Positions 6,709 through 14,509 of a DNA stretch of 15,315 bases are shown piece by piece. The stretch's first letter is position 1; every line of letters starts with the position of its first letter. Source of the DNA: Bacteroidota bacterium (GTDB lineage: Bacteria > Bacteroidota > Bacteroidia > Bacteroidales > Lentimicrobiaceae); NCBI GenBank assembly GCA_023428585.1, contig JAEYXG010000320.1:1-15315 (forward strand), read 5' to 3'. The position numbers and the translations under genes were made by a program. The notes under the pieces were generated by a model that worked only from the letters and a program-made list of their open reading frames with translations, did not search any database and had not been told where the DNA came from.

Positions 6709-8502
6709 ATGAACAAATATTTAGTAAACCTCAAGGTCAATAATATGCCCGTTTCTGTGGAAGAGGGCACCACTATACTTGATGCTGCACGAAAACTGAA
6801 CTTACGTATTCCAACACTTTGCAATCACCCTGACCTCTCTGTTGCAGGTAATTGCAGAGTTTGTGTTGTCGAAATAAAAGGAGCCAGATTACTTGCTGCA
6901 TCTTGTGCTACTCCTGTTTCTGAAGGAATGGAAGTATTCACTAATAGCGAGAAAGTTAGAATTGCCCGCAAACACATTGTTGAACTTCTCTTGTCAGAAC
7001 ATAACGCTGATTGCACTAAGTGCTTTAAAAATGGGAATTGCGAATTGCAGGATCTTGCCAGTGAATATAGAATTGGCGACCACGTTTTTCTTGATCTCGT
7101 TAAACCGGCGTATAAAATTCAGGACATATCGTCACCTTCCATAGTTAAAGACGACAGCAAGTGCATACGCTGTCAGAGATGTGTGCGTACCTGTCATGAA
7201 CTGCAGGGTATCAGTGCCCTTGCTGTTACCAGTAAGGGTGACCACCAGAAGATTTCCACTTTCTTGAATAAACCGCTTAATGATGTTGTTTGCTCAGCTT
7301 GCGGACAATGTATAAACCGCTGTCCAACAGGGGCATTGACTGAACGCAATTACATAGAGGAAGTATGGAAAGCCATATATGACCCAACCAAATTTGTTGT
7401 TGTGCAAACAGCCCCTGCTACCAGAGTGGCTTTGGGTGAAGACCTGGGATTACCTCCCGGTGAAAGGGTTACCGGTCATATGGTCTCTGCTCTTAAAAAA
7501 CTTGGTTTCAATAAAGTACTTGATACCGACTTTACAGCCGACCTTACCATCATGGAAGAAGGGACTGAATTGCTTACCCGTTTGAAAAGGGCACTTGTGG
7601 ATAAGGATGAAACAGCGGTATTACCAATGATGACTTCCTGTTCGCCTGGCTGGATAAAGTTCCAGGAACACATGTATCCTGAATTGCTCAATAACCTTTC
7701 AACTTGTAAATCACCGCAGCAGATGTTTGGTTCTCTGGCAAAAACCTACTATGCTGAAAAGATCAATATCAAAGCTCAGGATATGGTGGTTGTTTCAATC
7801 ATGCCTTGTGTGGCCAAAAAATTTGAATGTGAGAGGCCTGAAATGCGTGACAGTGGTTACCAGGATGTTGATTACGTATTGACCACAAGGGAACTTGCCA
7901 TGATGATCAAGCAGGCAGGTATAGACTTTGATAAAATTGATGAGGAACATTATGATAGCATCCTTGGAGAATCAACAGGTGCGGCAGTAATATTCGGTGC
8001 TACCGGTGGTGTTATGGAAGCTGCCTTGAGAACTGCCTATGAAATAGTTACTGGCCGTGAAGTCCCATTTACAAATCTCAACATTCAACCTGTTCGTGGA
8101 ATGGAAGGAATCAAGGAAGCATCGATCAAGATCAAGAATGTTAAGCCTGAATGGAGTTTCCTGGAAGGTGTTGATCTAAATGTAGCTATTGCTCATGGTT
8201 TGGCCAATGCCAGGCAGTTGATGGAAAAAGTGAAGAGCGGTGAAGCCAATTACCATTTCATTGAAATAATGGGATGCCCGGGCGGTTGTCTCGGTGGTGG
8301 AGGTCAACCTATTCCAACTTCACCCGAAATCAGAAAGAAGAGAGCTGAAGCCATATATAGCGAAGATGCCGGTATGCCAATCAGAAAATCTCACGAAAAT
8401 CCTGAAGTAGTTGAAGTTTACGCTAAATTCCTTGGTGAGCCATTGAGCCATAAATCACATGATTTGTTGCATACGCATTATAAGCCAAGGAAACGTTACT
8501 AA
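6709..8502 (+). CDS. hydA: [FeFe] hydrogenase catalytic subunit (HydA/HndD type, group A, M3-like domain layout)
   Basis: A 597-residue cytoplasmic catalytic subunit for reversible H2 formation. Domains in order: a plant-type [2Fe-2S] domain (Cys38, Cys49, Cys52, Cys66); a His-Cys3 [4Fe-4S] site (His98, Cys102, Cys105, Cys111); a 2x[4Fe-4S] ferredoxin domain (Cys152/155/158/162 and Cys195/198/201/205); the H-domain (about 218-575); and the small-subunit-like tail ending in HDLLHTHYKP. H-cluster motifs are TSCSPGW (309-315, with Cys311), MPC (Cys367), and EIMGCPGGCLGGGGQP (Cys523, Cys527). Motif 1 differs from the textbook TSCCPxW in having Ser312 in the second position. The C-terminal [2Fe-2S] domain of the T. 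maritima enzyme is absent. No maturases (HydE, HydF, HydG) lie in the window, so they must be encoded elsewhere. It is the last gene of the operon and is followed by a strong terminator. Confidence 0.97.
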   Translation: MNKYLVNLKVNNMPVSVEEGTTILDAARKLNLRIPTLCNHPDLSVAGNCRVCVVEIKGARLLAASCATPVSEGMEVFTNSEKVRIARKHIVELLLSEHNADCTKCFKNGNCELQDLASEYRIGDHVFLDLVKPAYKIQDISSPSIVKDDSKCIRCQRCVRTCHELQGISALAVTSKGDHQKISTFLNKPLNDVVCSACGQCINRCPTGALTERNYIEEVWKAIYDPTKFVVVQTAPATRVALGEDLGLPPGERVTGHMVSALKKLGFNKVLDTDFTADLTIMEEGTELLTRLKRALVDKDETAVLPMMTSCSPGWIKFQEHMYPELLNNLSTCKSPQQMFGSLAKTYYAEKINIKAQDMVVVSIMPCVAKKFECERPEMRDSGYQDVDYVLTTRELAMMIKQAGIDFDKIDEEHYDSILGESTGAAVIFGATGGVMEAALRTAYEIVTGREVPFTNLNIQPVRGMEGIKEASIKIKNVKPEWSFLEGVDLNVAIAHGLANARQLMEKVKSGEANYHFIEIMGCPGGCLGGGGQPIPTSPEIRKKRAEAIYSEDAGMPIRKSHENPEVVEVYAKFLGEPLSHKSHDLLHTHYKPRKRY

Positions 8503-8525
8503 TTAGTTGTAGGTTTCTTTCAATT

Positions 8526-8564
8526 AGAGAGGCTGTCTCTGCAAAGAGTTCAGCCTCTTTTTTT
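8526..8564 (+). terminator. Nested-hairpin rho-independent terminator of the hydCBA operon
   Basis: Outer arms AGAGGCTG (8528-8535) and CAGCCTCT (8551-8558) enclose a second perfect stem, CTCT (8537-8540)/AGAG (8545-8548), capped by a GCAA tetraloop. A run of seven T (8558-8564) follows. It lies 24 bp after the hydA stop codon. Confidence 0.9.
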
Positions 8565-8577
8565 ACCTCACCTTCAA

Positions 8578-8599
8578 TCCCTCTCCTCAAGGAGAGGGA
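8578..8599. repeat. REP-like palindrome
   Basis: TCCCTCTCC (8578-8586) and GGAGAGGGA (8591-8599) are perfect 9-bp arms around TCAA. The GC-rich CCCTCTCC-loop-GGAGAGGG form resembles short palindromic repeats that I recall as dispersed in intergenic regions of many Bacteroidota genomes. Only one copy is in this window and no REP-associated transposase gene is nearby. The rest of the gap to 8733 shows no gene I can support. Confidence 0.5.
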
Positions 8600-8733
8600 A
8601 GCCCTTGCAATTGCAGATGCATTGACAAAGGCAGAGCAGAATAAGGGGAGTGTGAGTTTGGTTAAATAATCTCCAAGAAAGCTGCGTATAATGCTATTGT
8701 AGTGATGCCATTCCTGTTCCACCATTTTTGCTG

Positions 8734-10425
8734 TCAGAAATGTCTTACAGGTATGACATAATGATCCTGATCTTTTCCGCTTGAATGCGGTTCTCCATAG
8801 CGAAAGATATATGAATATGCATACATCCCGTAAGTTAGATTCAGCACCTCCGATGAGCTCCAGAAATCAGCATATTCGTATGGTACGGTTAAATAACCGG
8901 GTTGAACCAGGTTGGTATATATTTTTTTTAGAGCCCTGTATGATGGGAGTACCCAGTCAGAATATCCATTAGCTATGAGGTCATTGGCTTTTTGTGCTGC
9001 AATATCTTGTGGATAATCAGTGCAATTACTCAATATCATCTCAGTGTTTGAAATACTGGCACCAATGGAGTCAGAGGTTCCATACTGCGAACCTTCACAT
9101 CCCCACACATAGGAATTGTCAAGAGGAGCTGTATTTGATACAATACCATGGCCCAGGCCATCATTATGAAACACCAGTCCGCCAAAGTGGTGTGTTCCAT
9201 AAGAAAAGCCTGAATTAAAACTGATCTGGTTGCTGTAACTGATTCCAGCCTGATTTTGGGCAAAAGCACGAATATAATACCATGTGTTCTGGGTAAGTCC
9301 TGTTGGATTTTTATCAAGTGAGTTGGTACAATGATCATCAACATCAGGATTTGTATCCGTACTCCAGCAATATCCTTCAGCAATCACGTCCAGACCTCCG
9401 GAACTTGTGATTTCAGCTTTACATTTAATTTTTGTTCCTTCAATATCGTAAATGGGCTGAAGTTCAACGCTTGGCAGGTCATAGATAAATGTAATGGCAT
9501 TTCCATATGATATTCCTGCCGGATTTATGGCATATGCTCTTGCAAAATAAATGACGTTTCGTTGAATACCCTCGAGAACTGCCTCAAATACTCCTATGCC
9601 GGTTCCGCTGGTTACCTGACCGGTAGCGTTTTCAATCGTAAGATTATTTGTATTGCCCCATATAAAGCCACGGGTAGTTCCATCACCGCATTCATAAACC
9701 ACTTCTCCCTGAATTGAAACTGATGACAGATTGTATTGTGTAATCCCGTTTGTAGTCACTATTGGTAAGTCATTAATTGTGGTACTGAAAATGATGTCGT
9801 CACTGTATCCTGTACCAAATACGTTTTTAGCATAGGCCCTCATATGATAGGTAGTACCGGGATCAAGTCCTGTAATGGTACCTGCAAACGGATCAGAATC
9901 TGTTATTATATGATACTGGCTTATTGTGGGGTTTTCACTTTTACTCCAGCAGAATCCTGCCTCTGAGATCAGAATGTCGGATGCAATGGTGCCATTACAG
10001 TCGCATTCGGTCATTTTGATATTGCTGATGCCGGTTATCCTGACTTCAGGAATTGGAAATGTGGTAAAACTCTTGACAAATCCGTATGATACTCCTGATT
10101 CATTTATTGTATACGCTCTGTATAGATAGACTGAGTTTTTTGTAAGTCCCTGAAATTTCACGGTGAATCTGCCTGTATTTCCGGGAACTGTCATTCTTGT
10201 ATCAGAGACTGAAGGTTCACCATTTCCACTTAAACAGATTCCCCGTTCAGAAACAGCAGAACCACCATCATCAGTAACATCTCCTCCGCATACGGCTGTG
10301 GTGCCGGTTACATCTGTGGCATCAAGTGTATTTACTGTGGCAGGCTTACTGTCTTTTTCTTTTGAACATCCGGTAATGATGATCATAGCAGATAACATGG
10401 CAATTAAAACAAAGTATCTTTTCAT
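8734..10425 (-). CDS. Surface lipoprotein with four Fn3-like repeats and a DUF1566-like C-terminal domain
   Basis: A 563-residue lipoprotein if it starts at the internal Met whose product begins MKRYFVLIAML. That start gives a standard signal with lipobox I17-T-G-C20. A start 30 nt earlier (10455) would overlap the upstream stop by ATGA but adds a ten-residue, non-signal-like leader. Four repeats of about 90-95 residues follow, each built as RG(I/F)CxS...GL...YxxRAYAxNxxGxxY...F. The last ~150 residues begin with GGLVFHNDGLGHGIV and contain SDWVLPSYRALKKIY and ADFWSSSE, which fits DUF1566 (Lcl C-terminal domain), a domain of cell-surface proteins. It should be anchored in the outer membrane; export to the surface is plausible but the charged signal after the Cys (SKEKD) is modest. 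It is the second gene of a two-gene unit with the 803-residue paralogue. Ligand unknown. Confidence 0.85.
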   Translation of the reverse strand: MKRYFVLIAMLSAMIIITGCSKEKDSKPATVNTLDATDVTGTTAVCGGDVTDDGGSAVSERGICLSGNGEPSVSDTRMTVPGNTGRFTVKFQGLTKNSVYLYRAYTINESGVSYGFVKSFTTFPIPEVRITGISNIKMTECDCNGTIASDILISEAGFCWSKSENPTISQYHIITDSDPFAGTITGLDPGTTYHMRAYAKNVFGTGYSDDIIFSTTINDLPIVTTNGITQYNLSSVSIQGEVVYECGDGTTRGFIWGNTNNLTIENATGQVTSGTGIGVFEAVLEGIQRNVIYFARAYAINPAGISYGNAITFIYDLPSVELQPIYDIEGTKIKCKAEITSSGGLDVIAEGYCWSTDTNPDVDDHCTNSLDKNPTGLTQNTWYYIRAFAQNQAGISYSNQISFNSGFSYGTHHFGGLVFHNDGLGHGIVSNTAPLDNSYVWGCEGSQYGTSDSIGASISNTEMILSNCTDYPQDIAAQKANDLIANGYSDWVLPSYRALKKIYTNLVQPGYLTVPYEYADFWSSSEVLNLTYGMYAYSYIFRYGEPHSSGKDQDHYVIPVRHF

Positions 10426-10451
10426 GCTTATTTGTATTAAATTGAAAGTGG

Positions 10452-12863
10452 TCATTTTAATATAATTACTTCAGGGTGATTGCTGCTCCTGCTGTCATTT
10501 ACTGCCTTTACGGCAGGGTATTCGGTAATTACCTTCTTGCCATCACTCTCAATAGCGGCAGTTACCCTTAACAGGAACACGGAGAGAGAGCCATTTGCTA
10601 TCACCTGTTGCCATACGTTATAAATATCCTTCTGATATGCAAATCCTCTGTGCTGACCATTGGTATCAAGTGTCAGGTAATTTGTCTGGATAGTGGTGTT
10701 ATCCCAATGGACCATAGCATAGAAGGTATTGCTGAAAGGGATATCGTCAATATCAACGGTTATCCATGAACCTGCAACAGGCTGGAAAGCCGGAGAAGAA
10801 CCGATATAACCGTGGCTGCTGTTATAAAAGTCAATTGTTAAAGCTTCAGTACCTGAATTGTTATATTCATGGAAGAACAGTTTAACCTGTTTAATGTCAC
10901 CCTGGTCGGTAACTTCAAATTTATTACCAATCCATCCTTGCCCGCCTGGGGAGAAAGATGCTGAGGTTTCAAAAGAGTTATCATCATAAATGTATTCAAC
11001 GAATTCATTTTCACTTGTGTAAAAAGCGCGTATCGGGCCGTATGAAACTCCGGCTTCATTTATGGCGTATGCCCTTACATAATATTTATTATCGGAATAA
11101 AGGCCGGTGATGTAACTGGTAAAAGGACCGGCACCACTGCCATCATTTGACCATGAATTGGAAAGGGTGGGATTACTAAGGTATGACCAGCATACCCCTT
11201 TTTGAGTTACATTGCCTCCTCCTTCGGAAGTAACATCACCGCCTGAAATAGCTGAGTGGTTTGTTATAGATGTTACAGGAGCAGTAGTGACAGTTGCCCC
11301 AACAGCATTTAAAGTACTAAAACTTACAACTTCCCCATAAGTAGTACCTGCATTATTGGTTACAAATGCCCTCACATAGTAAGTAGTATTTTGCTGAAGA
11401 TTGATTAATTCCGTTGAAAATGGTCCCGGATTCCAGGTACATGTCTTATGAGGTCCGGCAATAGTTGGCATGGGTGATGTATTGTAACAGATCCCTGCCT
11501 CCACATTATAAGTTCCGCCGTTGTATGTTACTTCGCCCCCTGCTACTGCAGTTGTATTGGTTATTGAAGTAACCTCTGCGGTGGTCACTATTGCGTAATC
11601 GTATGTAGTAAATGTTTTCTGGTCTCCATATGCAGTTCCGGCATCATTAGTCGCATATGCCCTTAAATAATAGGTTGTGAGTGGCATTAACCCGGTAATA
11701 CCACTTCCAAAAACCCCTGTACCACTGCCGTCAGATGTGTGATTGTCAGCAAGTGAAGGATTAGTGTTATTGCTCCAGCATACTCCCCGGGCACTGATAA
11801 TGCCGATTTCACCCTCATTACTTATGTTGCCTCCGGAGTTTACAGAATGAGGTGTAATACCCGTTGGCGACAATGTGTATAGTGAAGGTAATATATAGTT
11901 AACCGTTGTAAATGTTGATTCCTCACTGTAGATAACACCATTCGGTGTGTTTGCATATGCTTTGATATAATATCTTGTTAAAGGGGTTAATCCGTTTAGG
12001 CTGCTGGAAATATTTACTGTATGATTCTGATCAGAAGTATGGGCATTCAAAATTGTCGGACCAGGACTGGTGCTCCAGCAGATGCCTCTAACAGCGAACG
12101 GACCAACTGACGGGTCATTGTATGAACTGTTGACAACAGCCGAAGTTGCCTTGATATTGCTGATTCCGGTTATCCTTAGGTACTGGAAATAAAGGGTGGT
12201 AAATGTAATTTCTTCACCATACGTTGTACCGTAGCTGTTAGAAGCATATGCCCTCAGATGATAGGTAACTTCAGGATCCAGATTTTCAATAAAGCTCGAA
12301 AACTCTCCCGGTCCGCTGCCATCACTTGTGTGTAATCCGCTGACCAGTGGATTGGATGTTGTTGAATAACAAACACCTCTTGAAAGAACCGGTGAACTTC
12401 CTTCTTTTGTTACATTTCCGCCTGAAGAGACTGAAAATGCAGTTACGTTGGTTAACGGTAAGGTGCTTACTTCAGGGAGAATAACCTGGGTTGTAAAGGT
12501 TATTTCATTGCCGTATGCTGTACCAGCACTGTTGGTTGCAAATGCTCGTATATGGTATAATGTATTTGGCAACAGGTTTTCAACAAGTGATGTGAAACCA
12601 CCTGATGAACCGCCGCAATCCTTAAAACCTGAATTCTTTTCAAGCGTCGGGTTCAACTGTAAGTCCCATACAAATCCCTTGCTCAGGATTTTTGCATTCC
12701 CCTCATCAGTGATGCTCCCGCTGCAGGTGGCTGCTTTATCATTTATATCTGTCATCTCACCGGTTTGTACCCTTGGTAATTCAGGTTCTTCATCCTTTTT
12801 GCAGGATTCAACCGAAGCTGTTACAAGCAAAAACAACGCAAATATTAAACAACGGGTTTTCAT
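10452..12863 (-). CDS. Surface lipoprotein with six tandem Fn3-like repeats and a C-terminal beta-sandwich-like domain
   Basis: An 803-residue lipoprotein. The signal (1-20) ends VESC, making Cys21 the lipidation site, and the following KKDEEPE resembles the Lys/Asp/Glu-rich lipoprotein export signal that sends Bacteroidota lipoproteins to the cell surface. Six tandem repeats of about 95-100 residues fill about 29-610. Each has a GG(N/D/E)VT-like strand, RGVCWS or GICYN, a GSGxGxF turn, and YYxRAYAxNxAGTxYG followed by FTT, the Fn3-like repeat common in this phylum. The last ~170 residues (from about FVEYIYDDNSFE) form a different domain rich in aromatic residues, perhaps carbohydrate- or protein-binding; I do not recognise it as a named family. 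No type IX secretion C-terminal domain is seen. The repeats are homologous to those of the downstream neighbour. Confidence 0.87.
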   Translation of the reverse strand: MKTRCLIFALFLLVTASVESCKKDEEPELPRVQTGEMTDINDKAATCSGSITDEGNAKILSKGFVWDLQLNPTLEKNSGFKDCGGSSGGFTSLVENLLPNTLYHIRAFATNSAGTAYGNEITFTTQVILPEVSTLPLTNVTAFSVSSGGNVTKEGSSPVLSRGVCYSTTSNPLVSGLHTSDGSGPGEFSSFIENLDPEVTYHLRAYASNSYGTTYGEEITFTTLYFQYLRITGISNIKATSAVVNSSYNDPSVGPFAVRGICWSTSPGPTILNAHTSDQNHTVNISSSLNGLTPLTRYYIKAYANTPNGVIYSEESTFTTVNYILPSLYTLSPTGITPHSVNSGGNISNEGEIGIISARGVCWSNNTNPSLADNHTSDGSGTGVFGSGITGLMPLTTYYLRAYATNDAGTAYGDQKTFTTYDYAIVTTAEVTSITNTTAVAGGEVTYNGGTYNVEAGICYNTSPMPTIAGPHKTCTWNPGPFSTELINLQQNTTYYVRAFVTNNAGTTYGEVVSFSTLNAVGATVTTAPVTSITNHSAISGGDVTSEGGGNVTQKGVCWSYLSNPTLSNSWSNDGSGAGPFTSYITGLYSDNKYYVRAYAINEAGVSYGPIRAFYTSENEFVEYIYDDNSFETSASFSPGGQGWIGNKFEVTDQGDIKQVKLFFHEYNNSGTEALTIDFYNSSHGYIGSSPAFQPVAGSWITVDIDDIPFSNTFYAMVHWDNTTIQTNYLTLDTNGQHRGFAYQKDIYNVWQQVIANGSLSVFLLRVTAAIESDGKKVITEYPAVKAVNDSRSSNHPEVIILK

Positions 12864-13211
12864 AAACTGAAAATTAGGTTATTGCAATAAAGAAAAATCT
12901 CTATCCAAATTTACTACTATATGATATACAATTGTTAAATTAGTGTAATTTTGTTAAATAGTCACACACATATACTCTCACTTTCAGCTGCCTTTAATAG
13001 CGCACCTACAGTACAAAACCACATTACATCTTTAACCAGTTGCTTTATTGAAGCTAATGGTTTGATTTTTGGAAAGGTTTCAGGCTTGTGCAGAGTAGTT
13101 CACTCGTTGCAGGTATAGATGTTGGCCCCTCAAATATTAATGGCGATGACATGATTTCAGTGATGGGACAACATGGTACTCCATGGCTGTTGAATATTCT
13201 ATGTAATGCTG
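12864..13211. other. 348-bp intergenic region with an unexplained short open frame
   Basis: The left third (12864-12970) is AT-rich and holds the promoter candidate of the lipoprotein pair. The right part is richer in GC. It contains a plus-strand frame open from 13058 to a TGA at 13238-13240 that reads, among other things, VAGIDVGPSNINGDD and VMGQHGTPWLLNIL. It lacks a convincing start, overlaps the 3' end of the toxin gene on the other strand, and matches no family I recognise. It may be a gene remnant or chance. I see no RNA gene here. Confidence 0.3.
12906..12913 (-). promoter_or_regulatory. -7 promoter element candidate for the lipoprotein pair
   Basis: The minus strand reads TAAATTTG (12913-12906), matching TAnnTTTG, 42 bp upstream of the 803-residue gene. 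A TTG at 12931-12929 is 15 bp further up, which is short for a -33 element. It would drive both lipoprotein genes. Confidence 0.38.
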
Positions 13212-13562
13212 TTAACTTTCTAAGTCGAGAGTTATCATGATATTTTCTTTTACCTTATCAACTAACGGTGCAGGTAGATCCCCAATTTTTTTGATCAGGC
13301 GAGTGTTGTCAATTGCCCGTATTTGGTCAATCATTATATCACATTCCTCCTTTAAAGAGGCTATATTCTTTTTGATATGAACCCTTAAAATTTCTGCATC
13401 GTGTTCAACATTTGTTGTGATAGGGCATATAATTGTTGATGGATGAGAAATTTTATTCAATAGATCAGTTTGGATTATTAAAACGGGACGAGTTTTACCC
13501 GGCTCTGTCCCAATTTGAGGGTTGAGATCTGCAATCCAGATCTCATACTGCTTAATCAACAT
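13212..13562 (-). CDS. Type II toxin, PemK/MazF family endoribonuclease
   Basis: A 116-residue protein with the complete MazF/PemK fold signature. It opens YEIWIADLNPQIGTEPGKTRPVL-like (6-28), with Arg25 in GKTRP. Thr49 lies in CPITTN (46-51), and MIDQIRAID follows near 77-85. Arg25 and Thr49 match the catalytic Arg and Thr of characterised MazF toxins, so a sequence-specific mRNA/rRNA endonuclease is expected, held inactive by the antitoxin encoded upstream. The toxin start overlaps the antitoxin stop by 11 bp, which implies translational coupling. The cleavage site cannot be predicted from sequence alone. Confidence 0.92.
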   Translation of the reverse strand: MLIKQYEIWIADLNPQIGTEPGKTRPVLIIQTDLLNKISHPSTIICPITTNVEHDAEILRVHIKKNIASLKEECDIMIDQIRAIDNTRLIKKIGDLPAPLVDKVKENIMITLDLES

Positions 13563-13782
13563 AGTCTATTCCTTCAAATTCCTTTAATACTTTAATTGAT
13601 TCGTTCTTTACCAATTCAGAATCACATTTAAGTTTTTTCTCCAGTAACCTTCGATGATATATCTTATTATAATATGCAATCGCTTCATTGATATACCGGT
13701 TTCTTGGAATTCTGATTTTGGAAAGAATCTTTTCAGTCTCGCCAAATACTGAATCGTCTATCTTTAATGACACTGTTTTCAT
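13552..13782 (-). CDS. Ribbon-helix-helix antitoxin partner of the MazF-like toxin
   Basis: A 76-residue protein starting at the Met of MKTVSLKIDD. The frame is open for 49 more codons upstream, but that part is not protein-like in composition and lies over the promoter. The N-terminus (about 1-40: KTVSLKIDDSVFGETEKIL, then RNRYINEAI) is a ribbon-helix-helix DNA-binding domain. The acidic tail (EFEGIDYVD) is the likely toxin-neutralising part. An AGG (in TCAGGT) sits just before the ATG. It should bind its own promoter and repress the pair, as RHH antitoxins usually do. It lies directly before the toxin gene and overlaps it by 11 bp. Confidence 0.85.
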   Translation of the reverse strand: MKTVSLKIDDSVFGETEKILSKIRIPRNRYINEAIAYYNKIYHRRLLEKKLKCDSELVKNESIKVLKEFEGIDYVD

Positions 13783-13801
13783 ATACCTGATTATAATAGT
13801 A

Positions 13802-13832
13802 CAAAAGTATATCATTTTTAGATATCTGTCAA
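13802..13832 (-). promoter_or_regulatory. Promoter of the toxin-antitoxin pair
   Basis: On the minus strand a TTG (13832-13830, in CTTGACAG) is followed after 20 bp by TACTTTTG (13809-13802), a full match to the -33/-7 arrangement of Bacteroidota promoters. This is the best-formed promoter in the window. The antitoxin ATG lies 19 bp downstream. Confidence 0.6.
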
Positions 13833-14095
13833 GCATATTACCAAATTCTTTCAAAACTAACCAATATACACTCCAGAACTCACAAACCGTTTCTGCTCTG
13901 CTGAGCGTGACTAACACGAAGCTGGCCAAAGGTGTAACTTACGACCTGATATAAAATATCACACATTTACACATCCAAATAACTAATTTCGTTGGCGGAA
14001 TATACTGAAAATAAATAAAAACAGCTCTCTATTTGTTATTTTAATAACATTGTTATTTTTTTCACAATTTATTAGGGAGATTCAAAATTACTACA
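13833..14095. other. Intergenic region between the toxin-antitoxin pair and the DRTGG operon
   Basis: Positions about 13870-13950 form a patch richer in GC than its flanks, with a plus-strand reading QNSQTVSALLSVTNTKLA ending at a stop near 13952. I do not recognise it, and it could be a remnant. From 13960 the sequence is very AT-rich and contains three phased arms, GTTATT (14035-14040), AATAAC (14043-14048) and GTTATT (14052-14057), so that the central arm can pair with either side. A T-run follows at 14056-14062. No gene or RNA is supported. Confidence 0.3.
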
Positions 14096-14103
14096 TACCT
14101 TTG
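14096..14103 (+). promoter_or_regulatory. -7 promoter element of the DRTGG operon
   Basis: TACCTTTG (followed by CA) matches TAnnTTTG exactly and is the same core sequence as the truA box. Transcription would begin near 14110, about 45 nt before the ATG at 14154. No clear TTG is found 17-21 bp upstream. Confidence 0.5.
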
Positions 14104-14153
14104 CATCACCATTTGAACTGATCCTGCATCGTTAGGTGCCTAATATTAATGAA

Positions 14154-14498
14154 ATGAAAATAAGGGAAGTAGTTGAATTATTGAATGCAAAAGTGATTTC
14201 CGGGAATGATCTTCTTGATTCAGAGGTAGAGTACACATTTGCCTCCGACCTTATGAGCGATGTTTTAACCATTGAAAAGGAGAACATACTGTTACTCACC
14301 GGCCTTGCTAATCTTCAAACAATCAGGACTTCTGAAATGTCGGAAATTAGCAATATCATATTTGTGCGCAAGAAGAAAGCTACCCCTGAAATGATCCAAT
14401 TAGCCGAAGAAAATGATATGATCCTGATTGAGTGTGACTACTCCATGTTCAAAGCATCCGGCTTACTCTACACTGCGGGTTTAAAACCTGTTTACTAA
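14154..14498 (+). CDS. DRTGG-domain protein
   Basis: A 114-residue protein matching a stand-alone DRTGG domain over its whole length: MKIREVVELLNAKVISG at the start, FASDLMSDVLTI in the middle, IIFVRKKKATPEMIQLAEENDMILI and a terminal FKASGLLYTAGL. I chose the ATG because the family normally begins at this point (MK...EI...LN...V.TG); a GTG at 14136 would add six residues. DRTGG domains occur in phosphotransacetylases and CBS-domain proteins and as small stand-alone proteins near [FeFe] hydrogenase genes. Their biochemical role is not settled, and a regulatory nucleotide-binding role is only a guess. It is the first gene of a short operon, 11 bp ahead of the ATPase gene. Confidence 0.8.
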   Translation: MKIREVVELLNAKVISGNDLLDSEVEYTFASDLMSDVLTIEKENILLLTGLANLQTIRTSEMSEISNIIFVRKKKATPEMIQLAEENDMILIECDYSMFKASGLLYTAGLKPVY

Positions 14499-14509
14499 AA
14501 CCAAAGAAA

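Noticed and set aside
8423..8725. 100-codon open frame on the minus strand overlapping the hydA 3' end
   Set aside because: It runs through the hydCBA terminator and the REP-like palindrome, overlaps the conserved C-terminus of HydA on the other strand and matches no family I know.
10452..12863. Regular ~290-bp periodicity, considered as a tandem DNA repeat or CRISPR array
   Set aside because: The period is that of the Fn3-like protein repeats; the DNA copies are too diverged for a satellite and have no short identical repeats with spacers.
12448..12870. 140-codon plus-strand open frame opposite the 803-residue lipoprotein start
   Set aside because: It is antisense to a lipoprotein with a clear signal and repeats; long antisense frames are common opposite repeat-rich genes.
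13783..13929. N-terminal extension of the antitoxin by 49 residues
   Set aside because: The extension covers the best promoter in the window and is hydrophobic/aromatic without a fold; the RHH domain begins exactly at the internal ATG at 13782.
13688..13954. 88-codon plus-strand open frame over the antitoxin gene
   Set aside because: It is antisense to a well-supported antitoxin and its promoter, has no ribosome site, and its composition reflects the opposite strand.
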